A model generated the notes under the pieces. It saw nothing but the letters and a program-made list of their open reading frames with translations. It was not told where the DNA came from and did no database searches. Source: RFPW01 sp040401595 (GTDB lineage Bacteria > Pseudomonadota > Gammaproteobacteria > Burkholderiales > Burkholderiaceae_E). From it: a stretch of 64,000 bases of DNA. A program made the translations under genes and the position numbers. The stretch spans positions 66,744-130,743 of the forward strand of contig JBBAOE010000007.1 of assembly GCA_040401595.1 (NCBI GenBank), written 5' to 3'. Positions 24,962 through 32,257 of this stretch are shown in pieces (position 1 is the stretch's first letter; every line of letters begins with the position of its first letter).

Positions 24962-26662
24962 TTGATCACGATGAATGCGACATCCGTGGTTTCAGGGCCA
25001 GCAGGCTTGGCAACCGGTTCAGGCTTGTCTGGGCTTTCAAGGCGTTCCGCGTTTGCGCGCTGGTGGACGCGGCCTGCGAAGGCTGGCTGGTCAGGTGGCC
25101 ATTGGGCGTGTCTCACCGTCGCTTTATGGGTTGGGCTGATGTTTGGGTTTTTCGAGGGTGTCTCGGCAGCGACGCCCATGGCGAGTAACGTTGCCTGGAT
25201 CGCCGCAGCGCAGGACGGGGATATCGACCGGGCATTCACGCAGGCGCGCCGCGAACGCAAGCTTGTGCTTTTGTATTGGGGTGCGAGCTGGTGTCCACCG
25301 TGTAATCAGCTCAAAGCCACGTTATTCAATCAGCAAGAGTTCGCCCTCCTCGCGCAATCATTCGTTGCGGTGCACGTCGATGGGGATCTGCCAGGCGCGC
25401 AAAAGTTGGGGACGCGATTTCAGGTGAGGGGCTACCCGACGACGGTTTTGCTCAATCCGCAGGGACAGGAAATTACGCGCTTGCCCGGCGAGATCGAGCC
25501 CGAGCAGGCACTGTCCATTCTGAGTATGGGACTCGCGGGCGGGCGTCCGATTGGTCAGATTCTTGCCGACGCGCGTGCTGGTCAGAGTCTCTCTCGCAAC
25601 GAATGGAAGACCCTGGCGTTCTATGCCTGGGAAACGGATGAAGGTCGGCTGGCGAGTGCCGCTGACCGGGCCGCCGTGTTGGCTGAACTGGGAAGGCGGT
25701 TGCAGGTGGCGATGCCTGCGCAGACCGAGACCCAGACCCGTTTTTGGCTCAAGGCGCTCGCCGCTGGCAGTGACGAGACCAAGCCCATTGCAGTGGATGC
25801 CGCTCTGCGGGAACGGGTCGAGCGTGTCATCTCGGATCCGGTCCTCGCTCGCCAACAGATGGATGTGCTCGCGGGTGGCGCGGCCGTCATCGTGAAGGCT
25901 CTTGCGGCGGAGGCCGGTGCTGAGCGCCGCACACTGGCAGCGCGCATGGATAGCGCGCTCCAGCGTCTGCAGGGGGACAACTCGCTGTCGCGTGCCGATC
26001 GCGTTGCGGCCCTGACGGAACGGGTTGCTCTGGTTCGACTGGATCATGCGAAAGACGAGATTGCGCCGCGAATCCCCCCAGCTCTTCTCGCCGACGTGCG
26101 CGAATGGGCGCAACGGATGGATCGGGAGACGACTGATAGCTACGAGCGCCAGGCCGTCATCACGGCGGTGGGCTATCTGCTGGCGCAGGCCGGGCTGTGG
26201 GACGAAAGCAATGCGCTGCTGAAATCCAATCTGTCGCGCAGCCATTCGCCCTACTACCTGATGAGCCAGCTGGGCAGCAACGCGCGCAAGCTTGGTCGCC
26301 CGGCGGAGGCCTTGCGATGGTATCGGGAAGCTTATGAGACGAGTATTGGGCCTGCGACCCGACTGCAGTGGGGAGCGGCCTACCTGGTTGCTTTGGTCGA
26401 GCTGGCGCCGAAAGAGGCGCAGCCGATCGAAGATCTGGCCGCACGCTTAATTGCACAGGCGGGTCAGGATTCCAGTGCATTTTACGAGCGCAGTGGCCGT
26501 TCGATGCAGCGGGTCGCGACCAAGTTGCGGGACTGGAACCAAGGGGGCGGCCAGTCGGCGGTACTCGGGCGGCTGCGGGCGCAGCTCGCACCTGTATGCG
26601 CCCGACTGCCATCGGCGGACGAGCAGCGGGCGAGTTGTGAGGCTGTTGCCAAACTGATTTGA
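24962..26662 (+). CDS. Thioredoxin-fold protein with a long helical C-terminal region
   Basis: Membrane-anchored or exported protein of 566 residues. The N-terminal 48 residues are basic/Gly-rich, followed by a hydrophobic segment (about 49-70). A thioredoxin-like domain (about 80-195) contains WGASWCPPCNQLKATLF, with C111 and C114 as an unusual CPPC pair, and the cis-Pro region RGYPTTVLL. The rest (about 200-566) is alpha-helical, with repeat-like pieces (YYLMSQLGSNARKLGRPAEALRWYREAYE) resembling TPR. The TTG at 24962 is 8 bases after AAGGAG and is preferred over ATG 24971. It may act as a periplasmic thiol-disulfide factor; partners are unknown. Confidence 0.75.
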   Translation: MITMNATSVVSGPAGLATGSGLSGLSRRSAFARWWTRPAKAGWSGGHWACLTVALWVGLMFGFFEGVSAATPMASNVAWIAAAQDGDIDRAFTQARRERKLVLLYWGASWCPPCNQLKATLFNQQEFALLAQSFVAVHVDGDLPGAQKLGTRFQVRGYPTTVLLNPQGQEITRLPGEIEPEQALSILSMGLAGGRPIGQILADARAGQSLSRNEWKTLAFYAWETDEGRLASAADRAAVLAELGRRLQVAMPAQTETQTRFWLKALAAGSDETKPIAVDAALRERVERVISDPVLARQQMDVLAGGAAVIVKALAAEAGAERRTLAARMDSALQRLQGDNSLSRADRVAALTERVALVRLDHAKDEIAPRIPPALLADVREWAQRMDRETTDSYERQAVITAVGYLLAQAGLWDESNALLKSNLSRSHSPYYLMSQLGSNARKLGRPAEALRWYREAYETSIGPATRLQWGAAYLVALVELAPKEAQPIEDLAARLIAQAGQDSSAFYERSGRSMQRVATKLRDWNQGGGQSAVLGRLRAQLAPVCARLPSADEQRASCEAVAKLI

Positions 26663-27019
26663 GCCAGATCCGGGGCGCCGAGACATCTCGGTTGCGCCCG
26701 GACACTTGCGTGGGGCGCACGCATCCGCTAGTCTTGTGCGCATGAGTGCACCTTGCCGCCACTGGGGCCCAGAGCCCCTTCGATGCCGACTATGTCTAGC
26801 GCCGCGCCCCGCGCGCTAGCGTTCTTGCCCGTGTCCGGCGTCGTTCAAGATCCCGGGAACACTTAAACAGACAGGCACGACGCAGCGGGTGGGCCGCCCG
26901 GCAGGGGCCTTCGGGGCTTCAGGCCGAACGGAGCTGCGCGCTAACCCGCCCCGAACCCTTTTCCCAACAGAGGCACCCAGGTGCCCATGATTGTGGCGCG
27001 GCGCGCCCGGAGAATTCTC
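26663..27019 (+). promoter_or_regulatory. leuA upstream region, candidate attenuator leader
   Basis: A 357-base gene-free stretch before leuA. It holds a possible 25-codon leader ORF (26742-26819) in which three Leu codons (CTT, CTA, CTA) fall within seven codons. Further on are two mutually exclusive pairings: GGCCT/AGGCC (26906-26910 with 26921-26925) versus TTCGGGGC/GCCCCGAA (26910-26917 with 26948-26955), the latter followed by CCCTTTT. The layout fits leucine-dependent attenuation, but no strong T-run is present and the leader lacks a good ribosome site. Confidence 0.35.
26742..26819 (+). CDS. Candidate leu leader peptide
   Basis: Short frame of 25 codons starting MSAPCRHWG and ending APRPAR, with a PLRCRLCL stretch. 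Two of the three Leu codons are CTA, which is rare in such GC-rich genomes, as in the enteric leuL leader. The position about 200 bases upstream of leuA fits a leader peptide. Evidence is positional and codon-based only, and chance is not excluded. Confidence 0.25.
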   Translation: MSAPCRHWGPEPLRCRLCLAPRPAR

Positions 27020-28561
27020 ATGACTGAAAAATTGATTATTTTTGATACGACCTTGCGTGACGGCGAACAAAGCCCGGGCGCGTCGATGACCCGCGACGAG
27101 AAGCTGCGGATCGCGCGATTGCTGGAGAAGCTACGGGTCGACGTGATTGAAGCGGGGTTTGCGGCCTCGAGTAACGGCGATTTTGAAGCCGTGCGGATGA
27201 TCGCGAGTGCGGTGCGCGAGAGCACCATCTGTTCGCTTGCGCGTGCCAATGACCGGGATATCGCCCGCGCCGCCGAGGCGTTGGCCCCGGCGCAGTCAGC
27301 GCGAATCCATACCTTCATCGCCACAAGCGCTTTGCACATGGAGAAGAAACTGCGGATGACACCTGAGCAGGTGCTCGAGCAATCGAAGCTGGCGGTGAAG
27401 TTCGCGCGCAACCTGGTCGGGGATGTCGAGTTTTCGCCCGAGGATGGTTACCGCTCCGATCCGGATTTCCTGTGTCGCGTGCTGGAAGCGGTCATCGATG
27501 AGGGTGCAACGACGATCAACATTCCCGATACCGTTGGCTATGGCGTGCCGGAACTATATGGCGAATTCATTCGGATGCTGCGCGAGCGCGTCCCGAATTC
27601 GGACAAGGCGGTCTGGTCGACGCACTGTCACAATGATCTTGGAATGGCCGTGGCCAATTCCTTGGCTGGCGTGCGCATTGGTGGTGCCCGCCAGGTTGAA
27701 TGCACGATCAATGGTCTGGGTGAGCGTGCGGGCAACGCTTCGCTCGAAGAGATCGTCATGGCAGTGAAAACCCGCCGCGATTATTTTGGGCTCGATGTCG
27801 GCATCGACACCAGCCAGATTGTTCCCGCAAGCCGATTGGTCTCGAACATCACCGGATTTGCGGTACAGCCCAACAAGGCGATTGTTGGCGCCAATGCCTT
27901 CGCCCATGCATCCGGCATTCATCAGGACGGCGTGCTGAAGGCCCGGGATACTTACGAGATCATGAGGGCCGAGGATGTTGGCTGGTCGGCCAACCGGATC
28001 GTGCTGGGTAAGCTGTCCGGGCGCAACGCCTTTCGCCAGCGGCTGGACCATCTGGGTATCGCACTCGATGGGGAGAGCGCCCTCAATGAAGCCTTTGCAC
28101 GGTTCAAGGACCTGGCGGATCGGAAGGCTGAAATCTTTGATGAAGACCTGCATGCCATCGCTGGTAGTGATGGTGTCGAGGTCGGCGATGATTTCTATCG
28201 ATTCATTTCACTGGCGCAGTCCTCCGAGACTGGCGAACGCCCGAACGCCCGCGTCGTCTTTGCGCAGGGCGGTAAAGAGCAGAAGGCCGAAAGCCAGGGT
28301 AATGGTCCAGTCGATGCGACGGTCAAAGCGATTGAGTCCGTGGTCAGTTCGGGGTCTGAACTTCTTTTATTTTCAGTGAATTCCATCAGTTCTGGAACGA
28401 CCGAATCGCAGGGTGAGGTCACTATGCGGCTGACGCGTGCGGGCCGAATCGTCAACGGGGTCGGGGCAGATCCCGATATCGTCGTTGCGTCGGCCAAGGC
28501 TTACTTGAACGCACTCAATAAACTTCAGTCCAAGAACGAACGCGTCAACCCGCAACCTTGA
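27020..28561 (+). CDS. leuA: 2-isopropylmalate synthase
   Basis: First committed step of leucine synthesis: acetyl-CoA plus 2-oxoisovalerate gives 2-isopropylmalate. The ATG at 27020 has GGAGA 7 bases upstream and gives 513 residues, the typical length. The TIM-barrel start, MTEKLIIFDTTLRDGEQSPGASM, has the metal-binding FDTTLRDGEQ motif. The metal-site block WSTHCHNDLGMAVANSLAGV follows, then the AFAHASGIHQDGVLK hinge and the C-terminal LeuA dimer (allosteric) domain to residue 513, so leucine feedback is expected. No other leu genes are adjacent. Confidence 0.96.
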   Translation: MTEKLIIFDTTLRDGEQSPGASMTRDEKLRIARLLEKLRVDVIEAGFAASSNGDFEAVRMIASAVRESTICSLARANDRDIARAAEALAPAQSARIHTFIATSALHMEKKLRMTPEQVLEQSKLAVKFARNLVGDVEFSPEDGYRSDPDFLCRVLEAVIDEGATTINIPDTVGYGVPELYGEFIRMLRERVPNSDKAVWSTHCHNDLGMAVANSLAGVRIGGARQVECTINGLGERAGNASLEEIVMAVKTRRDYFGLDVGIDTSQIVPASRLVSNITGFAVQPNKAIVGANAFAHASGIHQDGVLKARDTYEIMRAEDVGWSANRIVLGKLSGRNAFRQRLDHLGIALDGESALNEAFARFKDLADRKAEIFDEDLHAIAGSDGVEVGDDFYRFISLAQSSETGERPNARVVFAQGGKEQKAESQGNGPVDATVKAIESVVSSGSELLLFSVNSISSGTTESQGEVTMRLTRAGRIVNGVGADPDIVVASAKAYLNALNKLQSKNERVNPQP

Positions 28562-28779
28562 TGAATGGGGGGCATCGGCAAGATGCCCTCGATGGCCAAA
28601 ATCCTGCTAAACTCTACGGTTATTCGCACGGTTGCGCACTCCCAGTGCAACCGCAAGTTCCGGCCTGATCGAGCCTGATGCCTCGCCGCCCTTGGCGGTA
28701 CGGGGGTCTCGCATCGAATTCGGGCCTTTCTGTGCAGAGAGCGTGATGCTCGAGCACACCAATTTGGGGATGAAAAACC
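28562..28779 (+). promoter_or_regulatory. rpsO leader with three hairpins
   Basis: There is no gene in these 218 bases. Hairpin 1, GGCATC/GATGCC (28571-28587), follows the leuA stop. Hairpin 2, GGTTG-CACT with AGTG-CAACC (28630-28652), has a 2-base bulge. Hairpin 3, CCGCC/GGCGG (28686-28698), has a 3-base loop. Ribosomal protein S15 represses its own mRNA through leader structures in several bacterial groups, so hairpins 2 and 3 are candidates for such a site (inference). Confidence 0.4.
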
Positions 28780-29049
28780 ATGTCTGTTGCTACGCTTGAT
28801 AAATCGAAGATCGTCACCGATTTTCAGCGCGCCAAAGGCGATACCGGTTCGCCGGAAGTTCAGGTCGCTTTGTTAACCGCCCGCATCAATGACCTCACGG
28901 GCCACTTCAAGGCCCACGTGAAGGATCATCACTCACGTCGGGGCTTGCTCAGGATGGTGAGTCGTCGACGCAAGTTGCTCGACTACCTCAAGAGCCGCAA
29001 TGTTGATGCGTATCGGGCGCTGATCGAGCGCTTGGGGCTGCGCAAATAA
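28780..29049 (+). CDS. rpsO: 30S ribosomal protein S15
   Basis: Primary 16S rRNA-binding protein of the 30S platform, 89 residues, the usual length. Signature blocks are TGSPEVQVALLTARINDLTGHFKAHVKDHHSRRGLLRMVSRRRKLLDYLK. It is followed by pnp, the standard rpsO-pnp order. Confidence 0.97.
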   Translation: MSVATLDKSKIVTDFQRAKGDTGSPEVQVALLTARINDLTGHFKAHVKDHHSRRGLLRMVSRRRKLLDYLKSRNVDAYRALIERLGLRK

Positions 29050-29069
29050 GCGCTCAGACGCAGTTTTCT

Positions 29070-29109
29070 GCCCCGCTTCGTACCCGCATGATCGCGGGTG
29101 CAGGCGGGC
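29070..29109 (+). promoter_or_regulatory. Nested hairpin in the rpsO-pnp intergenic region
   Basis: ACCCGC/GCGGGT (29082-29087 with 29094-29099, 6-base loop) is enclosed by GCCCCGC/GCGGGC (29070-29076 with 29104-29109). In Escherichia coli a leader stem before pnp is cut by RNase III for PNPase autoregulation; this element is in the corresponding place. It could instead be a partial terminator of rpsO, being followed by AGAGTTTATT. Confidence 0.4.
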
Positions 29110-29306
29110 AAGAGTTTATTGATCGGGTGTTGAGCGTATTCGCGCCTGCCATCCCGGTCATGTATGCCGATCGAATGCATGGAATGCCGACCTTGATACA
29201 GCGCTTCGCGGATGCGGACTGCGCTGTTTTGGCATGTCGATCGTTGGGGCGAACTGGAGCGCCCGGCCTTCTCTCCAGGTGATGTCAGTCAAAAAGGAAA
29301 CAGACT

Positions 29307-31430
29307 GTGTTTGAAATCTCTCGTAAAACCTTTCAGTGGGGCGCAAACAGCGTCACCATGGAAACGGGCGAAATCGCCCGCCAGGCAACCGGTGCTGTGG
29401 TCGTCAACATGGACGATACCGTGGTGCTCGCGACAGTTGTCGCCGCCAAAAATGCCAAACCGGGACAGACGTTCTTCCCGCTGACGGTCGACTATCAAGA
29501 AAAGTTCTACGCTGCGGGCCGTATCCCCGGTGGATTTTTCAAACGGGAAGGCCGCCCGACCGAAAAAGAGACGCTGGTTGCGCGACTCACGGACCGCCCA
29601 TTGCGCCCGCTCTTTCCGGACGGTTTTTACAACGAGGTCCAGATCATTCTTTCGGTGTTGTCGCTCAATCCGGAGGTCGATGCCGATATACCTGCCCTGA
29701 TCGCTGCCTCGGCGGCTTTGGCAATCTCCGGTATTCCCTTCAATGGCCCGATCGGTGCGGCGCGGGTTGGCTGGCTCGATGGTGCCTATGTGCTGAATCC
29801 GTCCGTGTCACAGACTGCGGCCTCGGCCCTGGATCTGGTGGTGGCGGGTACCGAGAGCGCAGTTCTGATGGTGGAGTCCGAGGCGCGCGAATTGCCTGAG
29901 GATGTGATGCTGGGCGCTGTGGTGTTTGGCCACGAGCAGATGCAGATCGCGATCGATGCGATTCATGAATTGGTTGAAGCGGGCGGCAAACCCGAGTGGG
30001 CATGGACCGCACCGGTTCCGGAGGCCGCGCTGGTCGAGCGAATTAACCAGCTGGCCGAAGCACCGTTCCGGGAAGCGTATGCGATCCGCAGCAAGCAGGA
30101 ACGCTCAGTTCGGATTGATGAGATCGAGACCGCAACCAAAGCGACGTTGATGGCTGAGGCAGAAGCGGCCGGCCATCCCAAGCTGGATTCGGTAGAACTC
30201 GATTCCCGCTTGTTTGATGTGCAGTCCCGGATTGTGCGGCGTCAGATTCTCGATGGGCATCCGCGCATCGACGGGCGCGATACCCGTACGGTCCGTCCGA
30301 TCTCCATTCGCACTGGCGTGCTGCCACGTGCGCATGGCTCCGCCTTGTTTACCCGCGGCGAAACTCAGGCGCTGGTTGCGGCGACCCTGGGGACGGCTCG
30401 GGATGAACAGGTGATCGACGCGATCGCGGGTGAGTACAAGGAACGTTTCATGTTCCAGTACAACTTCCCCCCGTTCTCGACCGGTGAAACCGGCCGTGTC
30501 GGCAGCCCCAAGCGTCGTGAGATCGGCCACGGCCGACTGGCAAAACGCGGTATCAACCCGCTGATTCCGTCAGCCACCGATTTTGGCTATTCGCTGCGCG
30601 TGGTCTCGGAGATCACGGAATCAAACGGGTCCTCGTCGATGGCCTCGGTCTGCGGTGGCTGCCTCGCACTGATGGATGCCGGTGTGCCCATGAAAGCCCA
30701 CGTCGCTGGTATTGCGATGGGTCTCATCCTTGAGGGCAAGCGGTTCGCGGTATTGACCGACATTCTGGGTGATGAAGATCATCTGGGCGACATGGACTTC
30801 AAGGTGGCTGGTACTGAGACCGGGGTCACGGCGCTACAGATGGACATCAAGATCCAGGGGATCACCCGCGAGATCATGCAGGTAGCGCTAGCCCAGGCGC
30901 GCGAAGGCCGTCTCCATATTCTGGAGAAAATGAAGGCGGCTGTCGGTGGTGCGCGCGAGGAACTGTCCGCGTATGCGCCTCGGATGTATTCGATGAAGAT
31001 CAACCCCGAACGCATTCGGGATGTGATCGGCAAAGGTGGCGCGGTGATTCGTGCGATCACGGAAGAGACGGGCACCCAGATTGATATCAAGGATGATGGT
31101 CAGATCACTATCGCAGCCACCGATAGTGATGCTGCGATGCGTGCGCGCAAACGCATCGAAGAGATCACCGCTGAGGTCGAGATTGGTCGGGTCTACGAGG
31201 GAACCGTCCTGAAGGTTCTCGAATTTGGTGCGATCGTCCAGATTCTGCCTGGACGCGATGGGCTGCTGCATGTCAGCCAGATCGCCAATGAGCGGGTGGA
31301 GCGGGTGAGCGACTTTGTCAAGGAAGGCGACAAGATCCGCATCAAGGCTATCGAAGCCGATGACAAAGGTCGTCTGCGTCTGTCGATGAAGGCCGTTACC
31401 CCGGAAGAGCGGACCATGGCTCTGGAGTGA
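29307..31430 (+). CDS. pnp: Polyribonucleotide nucleotidyltransferase (PNPase)
   Basis: Phosphorolytic 3'-5' exoribonuclease and degradosome component, 707 residues. The GTG start at 29307 has AAGGAAA upstream. It has two RNase PH core domains (about 10-230 and 300-535, with the FNYNFPPFSTGETGRVGSPKRREIGHG-type block and GDEDHLGDMDFKVAGT carrying the catalytic Asp residues). A KH domain follows (INPERIRDVIGKGGAVIRAITEETGTQIDI) and then an S1 domain (VYEGTVLKVLEFGAIVQILPGRDGLLHVSQI). It lies 257 bases after rpsO. Confidence 0.97.
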   Translation: MFEISRKTFQWGANSVTMETGEIARQATGAVVVNMDDTVVLATVVAAKNAKPGQTFFPLTVDYQEKFYAAGRIPGGFFKREGRPTEKETLVARLTDRPLRPLFPDGFYNEVQIILSVLSLNPEVDADIPALIAASAALAISGIPFNGPIGAARVGWLDGAYVLNPSVSQTAASALDLVVAGTESAVLMVESEARELPEDVMLGAVVFGHEQMQIAIDAIHELVEAGGKPEWAWTAPVPEAALVERINQLAEAPFREAYAIRSKQERSVRIDEIETATKATLMAEAEAAGHPKLDSVELDSRLFDVQSRIVRRQILDGHPRIDGRDTRTVRPISIRTGVLPRAHGSALFTRGETQALVAATLGTARDEQVIDAIAGEYKERFMFQYNFPPFSTGETGRVGSPKRREIGHGRLAKRGINPLIPSATDFGYSLRVVSEITESNGSSSMASVCGGCLALMDAGVPMKAHVAGIAMGLILEGKRFAVLTDILGDEDHLGDMDFKVAGTETGVTALQMDIKIQGITREIMQVALAQAREGRLHILEKMKAAVGGAREELSAYAPRMYSMKINPERIRDVIGKGGAVIRAITEETGTQIDIKDDGQITIAATDSDAAMRARKRIEEITAEVEIGRVYEGTVLKVLEFGAIVQILPGRDGLLHVSQIANERVERVSDFVKEGDKIRIKAIEADDKGRLRLSMKAVTPEERTMALE

Positions 31431-31436
31431 GGACTC

Positions 31437-31459
31437 GCGGCGCCCGAACTGGGCGCCGC
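31437..31459 (+). terminator. Strong GC hairpin after pnp
   Basis: GCGGCGCCC/GGGCGCCGC is a perfect 9-bp stem with a 5-base loop, 7 bases after the pnp stop. There is no T-run, so it may act as a 3' stabiliser or in Rho-assisted ending rather than as an intrinsic terminator. Confidence 0.55.
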
Positions 31460-31519
31460 AATCTCTGAAGCTGTGTTGATCAGTAGCGCGCGCGATTGGG
31501 GCGCGTTACTGGCTTGGGT

Positions 31520-32245
31520 TTAGCGCAACGCTGCTCGCAAGCGCTCTGCAATCGCAGCATCGTCCACTTCGCGCGCACCGCGCTCGAAGACTTTTAGACC
31601 GCTCCAGAGCTGCGGCTCAGCGCCGGCGGGATACTCATAAAACCCGCCACCAGTGCTGCGTCCGGCGCGGCGGAACCCGTGGGCCATCTTTTCGATGACA
31701 TAGACTGCAGGCTCTGGGAAGCGAGCTGAGACCACCTTCGCTTTTTTGGCGCGTCGCACCAGCTTCACCGGTTGCTGATGAGCGTGATCGTGTCCGGTGC
31801 CATGCGGGTGTCCATGCACATGAGACTCATCATGGGAATGACCGTGGGAATGGTCGTGAGCATGGTCGTGAGCATGGTCGTGAGCATGGTCGTGAGCATG
31901 GTCGTGGCCGTGAGCATGATCGTGGTCGTGAGAATGGTCATGGTGGCCATGGGCCAACGCATCCAACTCGGCATGTAAGGCATGATCAAACAGATCCAGG
32001 CCCAGCGCATCCAACTGAAGCAATGCGCCCTCAGTGAGTCCGATCGCATTCGAGGCAGCTTCGATACGGTGAGCGGCAACGCCTTCACCCAGCAGGGATA
32101 AGACCTCGACAAACAGAGCCTCATGGGTAATTTCCTGGTCATGGGCCTGAGGATGCCCGTGGGAACACCCCTCGTGGTGCTCATGGGCATGTCCCGCGTG
32201 GGTTGCCGAATCTGTACTTGGGTGTGAATCGTTATTTGAGTTCAT
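31520..32245 (-). CDS. Histidine-rich protein on a truncated 3-hydroxyacyl-CoA dehydrogenase C-terminal scaffold
   Basis: A 241-residue protein made of four parts. Residues 1-37 form a His-rich head. Residues 38-99 (ALFVEVLSLLGEGVAAHRIEAASNAIGLTEGALLQLDALGLDL) resemble the first half of the 3HCDH C-terminal domain of FadB-type enzymes. Residues 100-156 are almost pure His/Asp/Ala/Gly repeats (HDHA units). Residues 176-222 (EKMAHGFRRAGRSTGGGFYEYPAG, then LWSGLKVF) resemble the rest of that domain. The Rossmann NAD domain and catalytic His/Glu part are absent, so dehydrogenase activity is not expected. The His tract should bind Ni, Zn or Co. It may be a metal store or chaperone, or a regulator of beta-oxidation enzymes; both are inference. 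It lies 12 bases after prfC in the same direction. Confidence 0.72.
   Translation of the reverse strand: MNSNNDSHPSTDSATHAGHAHEHHEGCSHGHPQAHDQEITHEALFVEVLSLLGEGVAAHRIEAASNAIGLTEGALLQLDALGLDLFDHALHAELDALAHGHHDHSHDHDHAHGHDHAHDHAHDHAHDHAHDHSHGHSHDESHVHGHPHGTGHDHAHQQPVKLVRRAKKAKVVSARFPEPAVYVIEKMAHGFRRAGRSTGGGFYEYPAGAEPQLWSGLKVFERGAREVDDAAIAERLRAALR
31851..31898. repeat. 12-bp tandem repeat, four perfect copies
   Basis: TGGTCGTGAGCA repeats exactly four times, with degenerate copies continuing to about 31940. On the minus strand it encodes the AHDH units of the histidine-rich protein. The unit is a multiple of three, so slippage would change the number of His residues without a frameshift. Confidence 0.92.
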
Positions 32246-32257
32246 TACTTTCTCGAT

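Noticed and set aside
29088..29282. A 64-codon frame between rpsO and pnp
   Set aside because: No ribosome site or recognisable sequence; it overlaps the structured leader region.
31851..31940. Considered as a CRISPR-like array
   Set aside because: The copies are head-to-tail with no spacers and lie in a coding frame.
31772..31978. A plus-strand frame rich in Met/Val across the histidine repeat
   Set aside because: It is the complement of the HDHA repeat; hydrophobic repeats arise automatically from that DNA.
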